The notes under the pieces are model-generated. The model had not been told where the DNA came from, did not search any database, and saw only the letters and a list, made by a program, of their open reading frames with translations. A DNA stretch of 64,000 nucleotides from Trebouxia sp. TZW2008 (lineage: Eukaryota; Chlorophyta; Trebouxiophyceae; Trebouxiales; Trebouxiaceae). The stretch spans positions 63,296-127,295 of the forward strand of contig BDIU01000023.1 of NCBI GenBank assembly GCA_002118135.1, read 5' to 3'. The first letter of the stretch is position 1, and every line of letters begins with the position of its first letter. A program made the position numbers and the translations under genes. Positions 1-10,039 of this stretch are shown one piece after another.

Positions 1-222
1 AGCAGGCACGTCCTCAGCAACAGACTCAACAGACTGAAAAGCAGCATTTCAATGCAGAGACTGATCAATTGGATGTTTGCAAGATGCTGCAAGCTGGCAG
101 CTTCTGAATCAATGCAGCTTACACATATACATTCAATGCAGAAAGTGGTGAATTGACCAGCTTTTCACGATGACAGTGTCAACGACCAACATGTCTTCTT
201 ACAACCTCAACAAGGCGTTTGA

Positions 223-459
223 GTGTCAATGCAGGGGTTGAGAGGAAGCATTCCCGCCAATTTTCCCTACTTCCACGTTGAGTTCAACCTGACTAAGGGC
301 TTTGTCCATGTGATTGACAATGAGAGCAAGTTTGATCCCCAGTTTGGACGCAACATCTTGATAGGACTGTTGGGCTTGCCTGAGGAAGATATGCACAGGA
401 GAAGTTTGGATGTGTTGATTGGCTGCTTGTCCCGTTTCAACATTTTCTTGATGCAATGA
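223..459 (+). CDS. Unidentified coding-like fragment
   Basis: An open stretch of 78 codons whose composition looks like a real globular protein (PYFHVEF, VHVIDNESKFDPQFGR, LIGLLGLPEEDMHRRS). I do not recognise the family. A second plus-strand stretch at about 960-1114 (LSIEVAWAEHMLLHF, LAKKWDANDW) could be a later exon of the same gene; it ends at a TAA. Between them lie degenerate echoes of the DMHR...LD segment (near 730-860), consistent with the exon-edge duplications seen elsewhere in the window. It could be a decayed gene, or exons of a gene that starts left of the window. Confidence 0.3.
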   Translation: MSMQGLRGSIPANFPYFHVEFNLTKGFVHVIDNESKFDPQFGRNILIGLLGLPEEDMHRRSLDVLIGCLSRFNIFLMQ

Positions 460-1114
460 CTCTCTTACAGAAAATGTCATGATGTCAAGTTGGTTTGAGG
501 ACATTATGTACAGGTATAACAGCCTCTCTCCATTGCAATGGAGTCATGACTGTTGCTCTTTTATCAGAAAATGAACTGACATGAAGATTTGACCTGTCTG
601 AGGAACACAGGTACTGTACTGTCTTGATATAACAACAGCATTTATTCATAAAAGCAACAACTTACAATCAGTTGGCCCTTACTGTGAAAGGGTACAGGGT
701 TCAGGGTACGGGGTAGTATCTTGTACCCCGTACCTCACAACACTCAGGAAGATTTGCACAGGTACAGCGCTGTGTTGTTGTGACAACTGCTTTCCTCCTC
801 ACGAAACTATGCTGACATCAACATGATTGCAGAAGGACATGCACCGGTACAGTATCCTGTTGACGTCATGACTGCTGTCGTTCCTGCAAAAATTGCCCTT
901 ACAGCACTTTGTTGACAGAATGATTGTCGCCTTACTCACAGAAAGTGTCATGACATCAAAATGTCCATTGCTGTCAATAGAGGTAGCCTGGGCTGAACAT
1001 ATGTTGCTGCACTTCAGGCGTGCCAAGACTGAGAGCAACCAGGCTCAACAGCAGTGGGTGCTGGACTTGGCCAAGAAATGGGATGCAAATGACTGGACCA
1101 AGCAGCTTGCCTAA

Positions 1115-2020
1115 AAGCTTTTGTTTTTTTGGACAAGAGAACCTCCAAAGACATTGATCCAAGCTGTAGGCAATGCATGGGATTGAGATTGCAGCAATTT
1201 GTTACGTTATTTTGCTGAAAACTTTGGAGCAATGAAAATCGCCTTAAAGACCTGAAATTTCACATCAAACTACCACTACTTGTGCTTGATTTGGACATCT
1301 AAATGCAGACCTGTACGGGAATCAGCTAAGTAGCTGTCACCTGTAAATTTCCTCAGAAAACTCAACTCAAATTTGGAGGCGTTAGTCAAAGCATTGACAG
1401 CTCAAACAATGTGATTTCAGCGTGTTGTTTGGGAGCTGTACCAAGCTTACTTTCCGCAAAGTTTGCTGCTTGTGCGTCTCACATGGGCCTGTAGAGATCT
1501 GTCTGCAAACTCTACAGATCTGCCTGCAAATGTTGCTCATGGGATTCTGGGCTGGCTGTTGCTCTTGCTGCAAGTACTGAAGTGGTTGGACAGACATTTC
1601 GGCAGCTTGCATGGCTCGATTATTGTGGGCTTTACCGACTGGTTCGACATGACTTTCAAATAAGGTTTGTTGCCGCTGGAACAGGAAACGGAGTTGAGTC
1701 CACAGGCAGTTTTTGGAATGCAATGGTAGTGAAATCTATACTGATTACTGATGAGCAGGGTGCTACCTGGGTAGAGCCAAGCATATATGATCAAGTCTAT
1801 CGCATTGAGGTTTAGTCTGCTGTCTGCCAGTGTGCCACTGTGTAGATGCCAAAACAGACTGTCATGGCCAACAGCACTTACTTTTGCAACGCATGCAAAC
1901 GGCATCTTGACATTGGCTCGCGGCGTCACTGCCGCAGCTGCAACAGGCGAACCTGAGGAGAAGGCTTGCAGGGGGCGGGCGGCAGTGGCAAAACCTCTGA
2001 GGCACATTCTTAGAGGCACA
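1115..2020. other. Region with no convincing gene
   Basis: Open frames exist on both strands (the longest is 160 codons, minus, 1537-2019, with an Ala/Arg-rich start that resembles a transit peptide). None shows a recognised domain or an exon structure I can defend. I see no RNA gene here. Confidence 0.3.
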
Positions 2021-2123
2021 TCAACAAGGCACTACAAAGTTTATAACAGAGGCCAGCTGGTCTCTGCCAAAAAAGCAAGGGTGGTTCGTAGGCTGTGCCT
2101 CAGCGATCAATAAAGTAAAAGAC

Positions 2124-2238
2124 ACTACAGCACTCAAGGTTCCCGGGCGATCACTCAGCCGAGTACTAATTGAGCTCAAGCCAGTTTGGCTTCCCTGATC
2201 GGACGAGAACGGGTCTAGTCTGGATGATATGGCCGCAG
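2124..2238 (-). rRNA. 5S rRNA-like gene
   Basis: Read on the minus strand this 115-base segment follows the 5S rRNA pattern along its whole length: a start like GCGGCCATA, the central TCTCGTCCGATCA block followed by GAAGCCAAAC, then TTAGTACT, then GATCGCCCGGGAACC and the end GAGTGCTGTAG. The two ends can pair as helix I (CTGCGGC with GCTGTAG, with G-U pairs). A TTTT run follows within about 8 bases, as expected for an RNA polymerase III terminator. It is slightly short for 5S (about 118-120). It could be a working dispersed 5S gene, a pseudogene, or the head of a 5S-derived SINE. Confidence 0.65.
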
Positions 2239-2465
2239 CATATTTGGCAAGCCAGACTTGGCACCTATATACTACGCATATTGTGATGGCTTGCACCGTG
2301 GATTGAAATGGGTAAAAACGGTGCTCTGCTGCTAATCGCCGAAAAACAAGGCATTACAAAATTGCAAAGCAAAGGCCAGCTGCTTTCAGAATCTGCAAAA
2401 GAAGGCAGCAAAAGCTCGAATGTCGAGGATGATTCGTAGGGTGTGCCAAATGCAAACGGGCAAAA

Positions 2466-2602
2466 CTACAGCACTCAAGGTTCCCAGGCGATCATTCAGC
2501 CGAGTACTTTATACAGCCGAGTAGTACACAAAGTTGAGCCCTATCCAGTTTGACGTCCCTGATTGGACGAGAAGGGGTCTAGTCTGGATGGTGTAGCCGT
2601 AG
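2466..2602 (-). rRNA. 5S rRNA-like copy with internal insertion
   Basis: A second copy of the 5S-like unit, 342 bp from the first and in the same orientation. Helix I is perfect here (CTACGGC with GCTGTAG) and TTTT follows directly. It carries about 22 extra bases formed by an internal duplication of a CAGCCGAGTA-like block in the region of helices IV-V, so it is probably a pseudogene. Roughly 100 bp of 3' flank is also shared with the first copy (2025-2123 and 2365-2465). The duplicated unit is therefore longer than the RNA. Confidence 0.55.
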
Positions 2603-2910
2603 CATGTCTGTAACTTCAGATCTAGCAAATACATACCACTATTGCATGTATTGATGGCTTGCAGCATGCAGCTGAGCTGCAGCTACACGCTGGTTTGGAC
2701 CTGAGTACATGTTGAGGCGCGTGCATGACATGACCGTGTAGCCTGCAGGTGAGGCCGCTCATTGAGAGCAAAACAAAGTTTAAAGCTTAAACCAAGTTGT
2801 TAAGTTTAGCAAACAGTTCTGCAGCAGGTCAACATCAGCGTCTGCAACCCAGTGTGGAAAACGGGGAAGATTGCAACAAAAGGGCGTCACTGATATAAGC
2901 AAGCTGATTG

Positions 2911-2970
2911 TTGAGCCCAATACACAATCAGTCGCTAGATCGATAAGGGGTCTAGTCTGAAGCACGTGGC
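2911..2970 (-). pseudogene. Partial 5S-like remnant
   Basis: Shares the AAGGGGTCTAGTCTG block and a TTGAGCCC block with the 5' half of the copy at 2466-2602 but lacks the 3' half. Probably a decayed third copy. Confidence 0.35.
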
Positions 2971-3437
2971 CAAAGAGTGCGGTTGAGGGCAAAACTTTGT
3001 GTCATGTGTCTGCAGCTGGGCTGACAACAAGTGATGAGCCTAATCTGAAGTTGGATTTGGCTGATCTTGGCCTGACAAGCCAGAGGAAGGAGTAGAGCTG
3101 GGAACAAGGACAAAGCAGCATTTACTGATCAGGGTGTCTCAACTGAAAATTGTATCTCACTTTCTACCTGAACAATCCCATGTGCTGAGGCCCATAGCTC
3201 AGTCACAGCCCCAGAGCCCACTGAAAGGACGTGTTGCAGCACCTGACCATAGCCCGATTGATGTAAGAATAGCCAGATTGACGTAAGAAGGCTACAGCAG
3301 CCGTCAGGCACATCTACAGCATCCAACAGGGGTCATTTGCCGAAAGAGGCATCGCCCATACATCTTGCAAGAAGGCAGCAGACATCAGCTCAGCCTGCTT
3401 TCATTCGCGTCAGCGGAGACCAAGCCTGGTCAAAAAG

Positions 3438-3864
3438 TTGCAGCAGGAAGAGTTGCATCCCAAGCACTTGCAACGCCTGCAGCTGAGGCTGAGGCGCCAT
3501 TACATCTTGCTAACAGGCAGATGTACTGGCAATGACAATCACAGCCAAAAAGCTGCAGCAGCAATTCCAGCTGCAACTGCATTCCAATGTAGTGCACTAC
3601 TTGTGGCTGCTTCATCAACAGCTGCCAAGTCTGCTTCACATGCAGCACGCCAAGTGCCTAGTCATGCACTTGGTATAGTGCAACCCTCTGGTGATGCAGC
3701 TGATTTGTCACAAACTGGTGCTCCAGCTACTGATGCAGCTGCCAAGCCCACTGCCACTGCAGCTGCAGAAACAACTGCATCTAGATCTGCAGCTGCTGCC
3801 ACTGCCTGGAATGCTGCTGCTGCTGCCACTGCTTGGAATGCTGCTGCTGCTGCCACTGCTTGGA

Positions 3865-3897
<33 letters not shown>

Positions 3898-3971
3898 ATG
3901 TTCATGATACAGCTGTTGAGCCTGGCCTCAAAGCAGCTGCCAATGTCTTAAGTCTGCTGCCCCCAAAATAG
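3438..3971 (+). CDS. Alanine-rich low-complexity ORF
   Basis: 177 codons without a stop, rich in Ala, Thr and Ser. Its second half has three near-identical repeats of the peptide ATAWNAAAA (3796-3870) followed by a GCT run coding for poly-Ala. The repeats are 27 bp at DNA level, and because of the GCT/CAG periodicity the other frames are open too (poly-Leu on plus, poly-Ser on minus). The frame alone is therefore weak evidence for a protein. No domain is recognised. It could be an exon of an unidentified gene or only a triplet-repeat tract. Confidence 0.25.
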
Positions 3972-4960
3972 CATCAGCAGCAACAGCAGCAGCATCAGCA
4001 GCAGCAGCATCAGCAGCAGCAGCAACAGAGTCAGATGGCAGGAAGTGCAACGGCTTCAGTGCAAGAAAAACAGCCATCAAAACACAGCCATACAAGAGCT
4101 CAAGCATTGCTGCAAGGCGGAGGGCAGGAGGCAGCGCCAGCCGCACAGCCTCTATTTTTGCAAACTTCTGAGCGCAAGAAGAAGGCCAAGAAGGGCACGA
4201 AGCCTCGAGATGCAGGCACAGCCACAAGCAACAGGTGGCACTAGCTACTTGGCTTGCCTGAGAGTAACCCAAAGAATGAGGCTTCAAGGGCGTAGCAAGC
4301 ATTGTCAGGTCAGTCTCGCTTTTTAAGGCACGTTTCTAAAGCTTGCTTTCTTGGGGAAAAACTTGTCAAAAAGTCACCAGTTGTTCAACTTGATGTCTGT
4401 CAGGAAAAGAGCAAGTTTGCAGAGCAATTGGTGGATGGCTTTACAGGTCTGTCAAACTGTCATTGCTCTATTGCTGCTGCCATAACTCCCATCATAGCTC
4501 ACTACCCAGTTGGTTGTGGCTGCACAACTGTGAGGTCACATCTGCTGGCTATGCACTGCTTGTCACAGCAAAAACTTTGTGCGTGCATACAACTTCATAC
4601 ATGCAGCCATAAAGCAACATTGTATTGCTAGAGGAAGCTGTGACATGCGTCAGCAGTCCTGGCATCTGCCACAACTGTCAATGACAGTTGACCATTGACA
4701 ACTGACCATTGTGGCAGACGCATTGTGCTTGCTCTGAACTGATCACCATCATACCAAAATAGCAAACGTGTTGTTTGCAGGAAGTTGGACAGCTGAAAAC
4801 CAGGTCGAGCTGATTTGGGTGACATGGCAAAGACTTTGTCCAGACAAGAGCAGCAGAGATCAGCAGGAAAGCACCCTCAGGACATCATGAAGATGTTGTT
4901 GGGACAGCATGGATGACATGATCCAAACCAGGTTCACTCATTTCCACTCTAGACGTATGC
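3972..4960. other. CAG-repeat tract and unassigned sequence
   Basis: 3969-4029 is a short imperfect run of CAGCAG/CATCAG triplets. The plus frame through 4035-4244 ends in a lysine-rich peptide (SERKKKAKKGTK) that may be coding. A longer open frame at 4302-4631 has no recognisable features. A short inverted repeat around TGACAGTTGACCATTGACA lies near 4675-4720. Confidence 0.3.
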
Positions 4961-5010
4961 TAGGCAGGCTCAGCAGGACCAGCTAGGTATGTACTGGAGC
5001 AATTTACTGT
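4961..5010 (-). mobile_element. Short LINE 3'-end fragment
   Basis: Contains the dispersed core TAGGCAGGCTCAGCAG followed by a CAGCTAGGTATGTAC block. At 35291-35700 the same core lies just beyond the end of a non-LTR reverse transcriptase reading frame, so I read this as the extreme 3' end of a 5'-truncated element, inserted in minus orientation. Confidence 0.55.
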
Positions 5011-5730
5011 CCAACCAGCCTAGTGAGTTGTGCTGGGGGTCAAGTGCCAAGTACACTTTCTACAACACCAAAGGGTACGTGTTGTGACACAGAGATCTCA
5101 CTGCATCAATCCCTCCATGTAGTTATCTTCCTTCATAACAAGCCCATGCATCTATATGTCTGTCCATGCTTTCAATTCTGTCATTCATCCATTCAAATTG
5201 TGCATGTGCACTTGCCCTGTCCATTATTCTCGAAGGCTGTCACACCCAATGGAAACAGTGACCCGCGCTTGCCTGTGTATAAAACCCAAAGCCTCATGAA
5301 GTACACTCTGCATGCTGTGTTGGCATGCTAGATGTTGCATTCATAAGTAGTGCTCGGGAAATGCATAGACGGCATTGCATGCTTTGCTACTGCTATAGTT
5401 GTCAGATGCACCACCACACAAGATGTTACTGGGGCGTTTGGCACATCCTGAGCAGGGGAAACTTCAATACAGTAACTGCCTGAAGGAATTCACCTCAGCG
5501 CACATGCATCTATTTGCTGCAGCAAGCTCATTTCAGATGCCTGTGGCGATGCAGCCATCTGACTAGATCTGACATGTCTGCGTTACCATTGTCCTTCTGG
5601 CAGCTTGTCAGGCGTTGGGCACAGCGACGCTGGTGCAGGTCTCTTGTCCTTCTATGCATCATTAAACATCACATGTAGTGTCATAAACATGTGGCAAAAG
5701 CTGTCTGCATCACAAACTCTCTCTCTGGCA
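5001..5730. other. No gene seen
   Basis: Short unrelated open frames only. There are many TGCATG tetramer clusters and no recognised motif. Confidence 0.4.
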
Positions 5731-5731
5731 G

Positions 5732-6135
5732 CTTCCTGCATATTTAGCACCCTAGGGCTGCTGCAGGTACGACCCATTGGATGCGGCAAACACCACCTTC
5801 ACCAGATGTGTCTCTGGCAGGCTCATCAGACTTTCAACACCCTGGAACTGCTGTAGGTCTGACCCGCTGGAAGAGGCAAATATCATCAGACATTCAATGC
5901 GTGTGAGCTGTTGCACGCTGAATGAGGCACATATCACCTTGACCATGTGTCCTGGCGAGACCAGATTTATGCCACACACACACCTAGCACACGTGCTGGC
6001 AAGTGTGACTATCATGATTACCATTTTTATTATCCTCCTTATGATCCACGTCTCTGGCAGGTCCTCATACATGTAACACCCTGGAACTGTTGCAGGTCTG
6101 ACCCGCTGGATGAGGCAAATATCACCTTCACCGAA
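5732..6135 (+). repeat. Three copies of an ~80-bp block
   Basis: Three related blocks (about 5732-5812, 5813-5885, 6052-6135) each carry CTCTGGCAGG, then ACACCCTGGAACTG, then GCAGGTCTGACCCGCTGGA and GAGGCAAATATCA. The plus-strand peptide PWNCCRSDPLDEAN is shared by two of them. They resemble the exon-edge duplications in recognised genes of this window, but no host gene could be identified here. Confidence 0.5.
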
Positions 6136-6670
6136 TCAGGTATGCAGAGCTCATGCCAGAAGCAGGCTTTGCTGATACAGAGTTGCTGAGCGTGTCATCA
6201 TCAGAAAGACAACGTCAATCGGATTCGTCAAATTGTGCTGAGCATGTCATGTGTCATCAAAAGTGTTATGCCAATGACACTGGACACTTTGTAATGAGTA
6301 TGTCATTACCCATCAAAAGGGAGGTGTTGCTGACATTGGGGCATTGAGCTAGCTGTGCCAGATCTTTGGTTCAGTCTCAGGAAACATCGTCTCTTCATTT
6401 TCTGCACATGAACAGAGTGCTCCATGACAAGAGTGCTGTGCTTGAAATGCGTACTGCAACTTAGGCATCAGAAACAATCACTTTCATGTTCAATTCCGTC
6501 CCAAGGGGGTTGTGAAGTTTTCAGCACATTTAAGGCGTGGCATCCATTCAAGTTTCCAGAATTTCTGCACGGGCCAAAAGTGTCTACAAAAGATGCTGGC
6601 AAGCAGCGGTCGTGGAATTGACAGCATTGCTGCTTTGTGCAATATTTCATTCAATTCAGTCATAAACATG

Positions 6671-6770
6671 CATACTAGGCAGGCTCAGCAGGCCCAGCTA
6701 GGTATGTACAGGAGCATTCAAAAGTCCCCTGCGATCTGGCTTCGTGCTCACCCATTTGTGGTGAATTTCA
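6671..6770 (-). mobile_element. LINE 3'-end fragment
   Basis: The core TAGGCAGGCTCAGCAGGCCC and a GTATGTACAG block are followed on the right by about 60 bp that still resembles the coding end of the element at 35331-35400 (GTGCTCACCCATTTG against GTGCTAATCTGAACC). The left side has CATTCAATTCAGTCAT, possibly the remains of a GAAT-type tail. Minus orientation. Confidence 0.55.
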
Positions 6771-6837
6771 AGGGCAGAGAGGTCTGTGTGCACATTTGTT
6801 CAATACATGCAGGCCATTAGCAGCTGTGGGATCAATA

Positions 6838-7095
6838 AGACTCCTGATCTGTTGCACTTTGCCAATGCCAGTGATGCTGGCAGAGTTGACTCCTGTGTTT
6901 CTTTAGAGCACAGCGCATGATCAACAACATTCCTGATCTGTTGCACTTTGCCAATGCCAGTGCTGCTGGCAGAGTTGACTCCTGTATTTCCTGAGAGCAC
7001 AGCGCATGATCAACAGCATTCCTGATTTGCTGCAGTTTGCCAACGCCAGTGCTCCTGATGGAGTCGACTGCCGGTACCTGTTCAGAGCCCAGCGA
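6838..7095 (+). repeat. Triplicated 85-bp exon-edge block
   Basis: Three tandem copies begin at about 6838, 6925 and 7012. Each has TTCCTGATCTGTTGCA-like sequence, TTTGCCAATGCCAGTG, a GAGTTGACTCC-like block and GAGCACAGCGCATGATCAAC. Only the third reads through into the long open exon that follows. The first two carry in-frame breaks (TTTAGAGC, CCTGAGAGC). Confidence 0.7.
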
Positions 7096-7257
7096 ATGCT
7101 GCAGCATAAAAGCTTAGACATCTGGGAGCGCACCACACAAATGGACAGCCCAGCAGAGGGACTGAAAATTGCGCGTGCTGACTTGTACCCTGACAAGGTG
7201 CCTGCCAACCGGCAAAAATCGAAACAGAGCTCAGGAGGCCAGCCCAAGGCGGTATAA
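7006..7257 (+). CDS. Unidentified protein, probable internal or C-terminal exon
   Basis: The open frame encodes a convincingly globular then basic peptide (PDLLQFANASAPDGVD, YLFRAQRMLQHKSLDIWERT, ARADLYPDKVPANRQ, then a Lys/Ser/Gln-rich end). Codon order and charge pattern suggest a real protein, but I do not recognise the family. It lies directly after two decayed copies of its own 5' edge, so the exon probably starts near 7010-7030 behind an acceptor. Just beyond, in another frame, KKPPAKAAMSRTASDASEGE looks coding too, so splicing or a frameshift near 7250 is likely. The Ser/Ala/Gln-rich frames at 8010-8529 may be later exons. Confidence 0.45.
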   Translation: MINSIPDLLQFANASAPDGVDCRYLFRAQRMLQHKSLDIWERTTQMDSPAEGLKIARADLYPDKVPANRQKSKQSSGGQPKAV

Positions 7258-8009
7258 AGAAGCCTCCTGCAAAGGCAGCAATGTCCAGGACAGCATCTGA
7301 TGCAAGCGAAGGTGAAGTAGCTGTGTCCTGCTCTGCACGCAGCGTCAGATTTCCAATAAGCTGTTAGCAGGTCTCAAAAAACAACCAAACCATTCTGTAA
7401 CATGTGACTGTGGTAATGATGAACAAGTAGGTGTTGGTTGCCTTGCATGCAGATCAAAATAGTCCTTTACTGCTCTGCATGCAAAGATGGTAAAGATGGA
7501 CAAGCAGGCGTTGCCGCATTGTGTCCAAAATGCCGCTTTGCGTCCAAATTAGGTCAGCCAGCTATTTGATGCATTGTGTTCCATAAAAGAGATCGACAAG
7601 AAGGCCTTGCATGCCCTGCATTGTATGCAAGTCTGATTTATGTTGCTAAGCTAGCTGATTGATGCTCTGTGTACCTTGGTAGTGAAGGCCGGTCAGCTTT
7701 GCATTTATTGCTTCCACTGCTAGCTTAGCATTCACATAGTGCATAACATGCAACCAAGTAGGCTAGCTGAGTGTTGCCTCCAAACGTTCAATGCAAGATG
7801 ATCCCATCTCAAGTCCCTGATCTGTGGCCCAACATAAGTTGTGCTGCTTTAAGGCCAGAGCTTTTTTATCAGCAATTGTGTCAATTCTCTGAGATAGGCA
7901 ATCTGGTGATTCTGCTTTGCATTACATAGTGTTGAGGCGCTACCCTGACTCAACATTACATGGGCAGCACATGCTGATGTGGTGTCCTGTTTACTGACAG
8001 GAATCAGGC
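7258..8009. other. Probable intron or intergenic sequence
   Basis: Apart from a short coding-like stretch up to about 7310, I see no open frame worth reporting. CpG-poor and T/G-rich, like introns elsewhere in the window. Confidence 0.35.
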
Positions 8010-8529
8010 AGCGGTTAGCACCGTCATAACTGAAGCTGTGGAATCTGGAGCTGAAGATGCTTCTAGGCCTGAAGCTGACATAACCACAAACTCAGAAACA
8101 GCATTAGTCAGAAAGGATGGATCCTTGACCCGATGTGCAAGGCAGCTTCGTGTCTGAGCACCCAACATCTGTCTCTCAGGAAGGCAAGTCAGCAGATTTA
8201 CAGGCGATTGGTGAGGCAGCATCTGCCACTCCAACCGCAGGCCAAGCAGATGCAAGATTGAAAACAGATGGCGAGCAGCCGCAAGCTGAAGCAGACACGG
8301 CAGCCAGCAGCAACATATTGATCAGAGCCTGATGCAGCAGACAAATCTACAAGCAGCAACTACACAACCTGCCAGCAAAGCTCAAGTTGTCAAGGACAAG
8401 CCACATTCTGATGCAACAGCAACAGCAGCTGCTAACAGCATGGTTGCTAATCCCAGCAACACACAACGTCCTGTACCTGAAGGGATTGAGCCTGATGCAA
8501 CCGGTGCAATGCAAGAAGAAACAGCTTGA
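8010..8529 (+). CDS. Low-complexity Ala/Gln/Thr-rich coding-like segment
   Basis: Three open pieces in different frames (8010-8158, 8135-8332, 8332-8529) encode similar Ala/Ser/Thr/Gln/Glu-rich peptides (AVSTVITEAVESGAEDAS; GEAASATPTAGQADARLK; TATAAANSMVANPSNTQ). The composition closely matches the low-complexity tails of the gene at 33195-37462. They could be exons of the gene at 7006-7257 joined by short introns or broken by frameshifts. No domain is recognised. Confidence 0.3.
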
Positions 8530-8770
8530 CAGCACTGTCCACACATTGTGTACATGATAATCGAATTGTTCTGTGCTAGCGCTTCCAAAGTGACTCATGC
8601 ACAGTTTGTCACCAGACAAGTGAACAGCCAATGCAGGATGCCCCAGACAGGTATGATCTGAAGGGGCTATGCCGCGAGTCGCACAGAACTAGTGCCTTGA
8701 CCGCTCTCGTTGGTCAAGACGTTGCTTGTGTATTCTTGAGTCATGGACGACTTACATGAGTTTGAAGCAT

Positions 8771-8778
8771 GGTGCCAG
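8771..8778. repeat. hAT target-site duplication GGTGCCAG (left)
   Basis: The 8-bp word GGTGCCAG stands immediately left of the element at 8779 and again immediately right of it at 10032-10039. Eight bases is the characteristic duplication length of the hAT superfamily. Confidence 0.85.
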
Positions 8779-9117
8779 TAGGGATGGCATATACGCGTAG
8801 CGTAGAGTAGCGTAGCGTAGAGTAGCGTAGCGTAGATGTCTACGCGTAGATCTACGCGTATAAGCCAAATCTACCCCAAATTGCAGGCGTAGACGACTCA
8901 GCGTATATGCTCTGAGCGCCAACAGCACCACTCGACATTTTGCAATCAAACCAAGCGCTGCACGTCGCGCTTTTGCTGCATTGCGGCGCAACAGTGTGCG
9001 GCAAATGAATGCGGGCACGCATGTAACCTGTTGAGCAAGATTTGCAGCACGCTTTGTGCGACATGAATGCCTTCGATCATATGATCATAGTATGATGCCA
9101 AAGAGGTAAGCCCTTAA

Positions 9118-9543
9118 TTGCTGCATTATATTGCAACCTTTGTCTTCAACATGCATGTACAAGGCAAGATCTATGCAAGGCATCCATGCGAGTCTATATT
9201 GCAGGTGTTGCTGAGAGTGGCCGGCAGGGAACTCAGTGGAAAGGCTACCATTGAGCTCACTATGCTGCAAGTCAATGGCTTGCAAGATGATGCCCTTGGC
9301 AAGGAGTTGTCAGCCAGAAAGCAAACTGACACAGCTGAACTGATGGGTCGCTCTGAGTTTGAGAATGGCAGTCTTGTTAGGCGTGCTGTGTGGAGCTCAA
9401 AAGGCAGATTAGGCACAGACTATCCAACTCTGAGTAACCCAATGCGTCGCTTGCTGAGCTTGCATGCTACCAGTGCTGCCCCAGAGCGAAATTGGTCACA
9501 ATGGGGGAACTTGTACCGCAAGAACAGAAGTAGACTGTCCTTG
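9118..9543 (+). pseudogene. hAT transposase C-terminal fragment (dimerisation domain)
   Basis: The frame ends at the assembly gap with a clear hAT C-terminal dimerisation signature: TDYPTLSNPMRRLLS, then LHATSAAPERNWSQWGN, then a KNRSRL motif. These correspond to the family pattern of a Tyr-Pro-Leu segment, the small-residue plus S/P-x-R turn and the Arg-Leu end. No N-terminal zinc finger and no DDE catalytic core lie upstream within the element, so this copy cannot encode an active enzyme. Confidence 0.8.
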
Positions 9544-9698
9544 NNNNNNNNNNNNNNNNNNNNNNNNNNNNNNNNNNNNNNNNNNNNNNNNNNNNNNNNN
9601 NNNNNNNNNNNNNNNNNNNNNNNNNNNNNNNNNNNNNNNNNNNNNNNNNNNNNNNNNNNNNNNNNNNNNNNNNNNNNNNNNNNNNNNNNNNNNNNNNN
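9544..9698. other. Assembly gap (155 N)
   Basis: A run of 155 unknown bases inside the hAT element. The transposase frame happens to stay open across it at this length, but the true length is unknown. Confidence 1.
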
Positions 9699-10039
9699 TC
9701 TTGCACCTGCTTGTGCCTGATATGCAGCTGCTGCCCTGTTTCAAGACTGAAGCTGACGTGCCATGGCCCTTGCTGACCATACAAAACGATTTTCAACTGA
9801 ATTGACTGATTATTCTGCCTGGAAATGACGTATTCTGCCTTGTTGTATATACCCCGTAGACCCTTCTGTCTACGCTGTCTACGCACTGTATACAGCTGTA
9901 TATGCCTGTTTCGGGCAGTTCCAGCACTTTGGCGTATAATCGGCCATATACCCCTCGTTATACGGATACAGCGTAGATCTACGCGTACACATATACGCCG
10001 AGCGCAAAAATTCGTGTAGTTCCCATCCCTAGGTGCCAG

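Larger units (their letters stand above)
8779..10031 (+). mobile_element. Deleted hAT DNA transposon
   Basis: Both ends are defined. The left end begins TAGGGATGGC and the right end finishes CCCATCCCTA, giving short terminal inverted repeats (about 9 bp) with a hAT-like TAGGG start, flanked by perfect 8-bp direct repeats. Inside each end are clustered CGTAG/CTACGCG words (8790-8865 and 9850-9990), including a shared GTAGATCTACGCGTA, which look like subterminal transposase-binding sites. The interior keeps only the C-terminal part of a transposase. At 1253 bp, with 155 unknown bases, it is too short to be autonomous. The intact target duplication suggests a fairly recent insertion. Confidence 0.88.

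Noticed and set aside
9118..9720. A single 200-codon ORF running through the gap
   Set aside because: The middle is 155 unknown bases; only the 5' part up to 9543 supports a transposase call, and the continuation after the gap cannot be framed.
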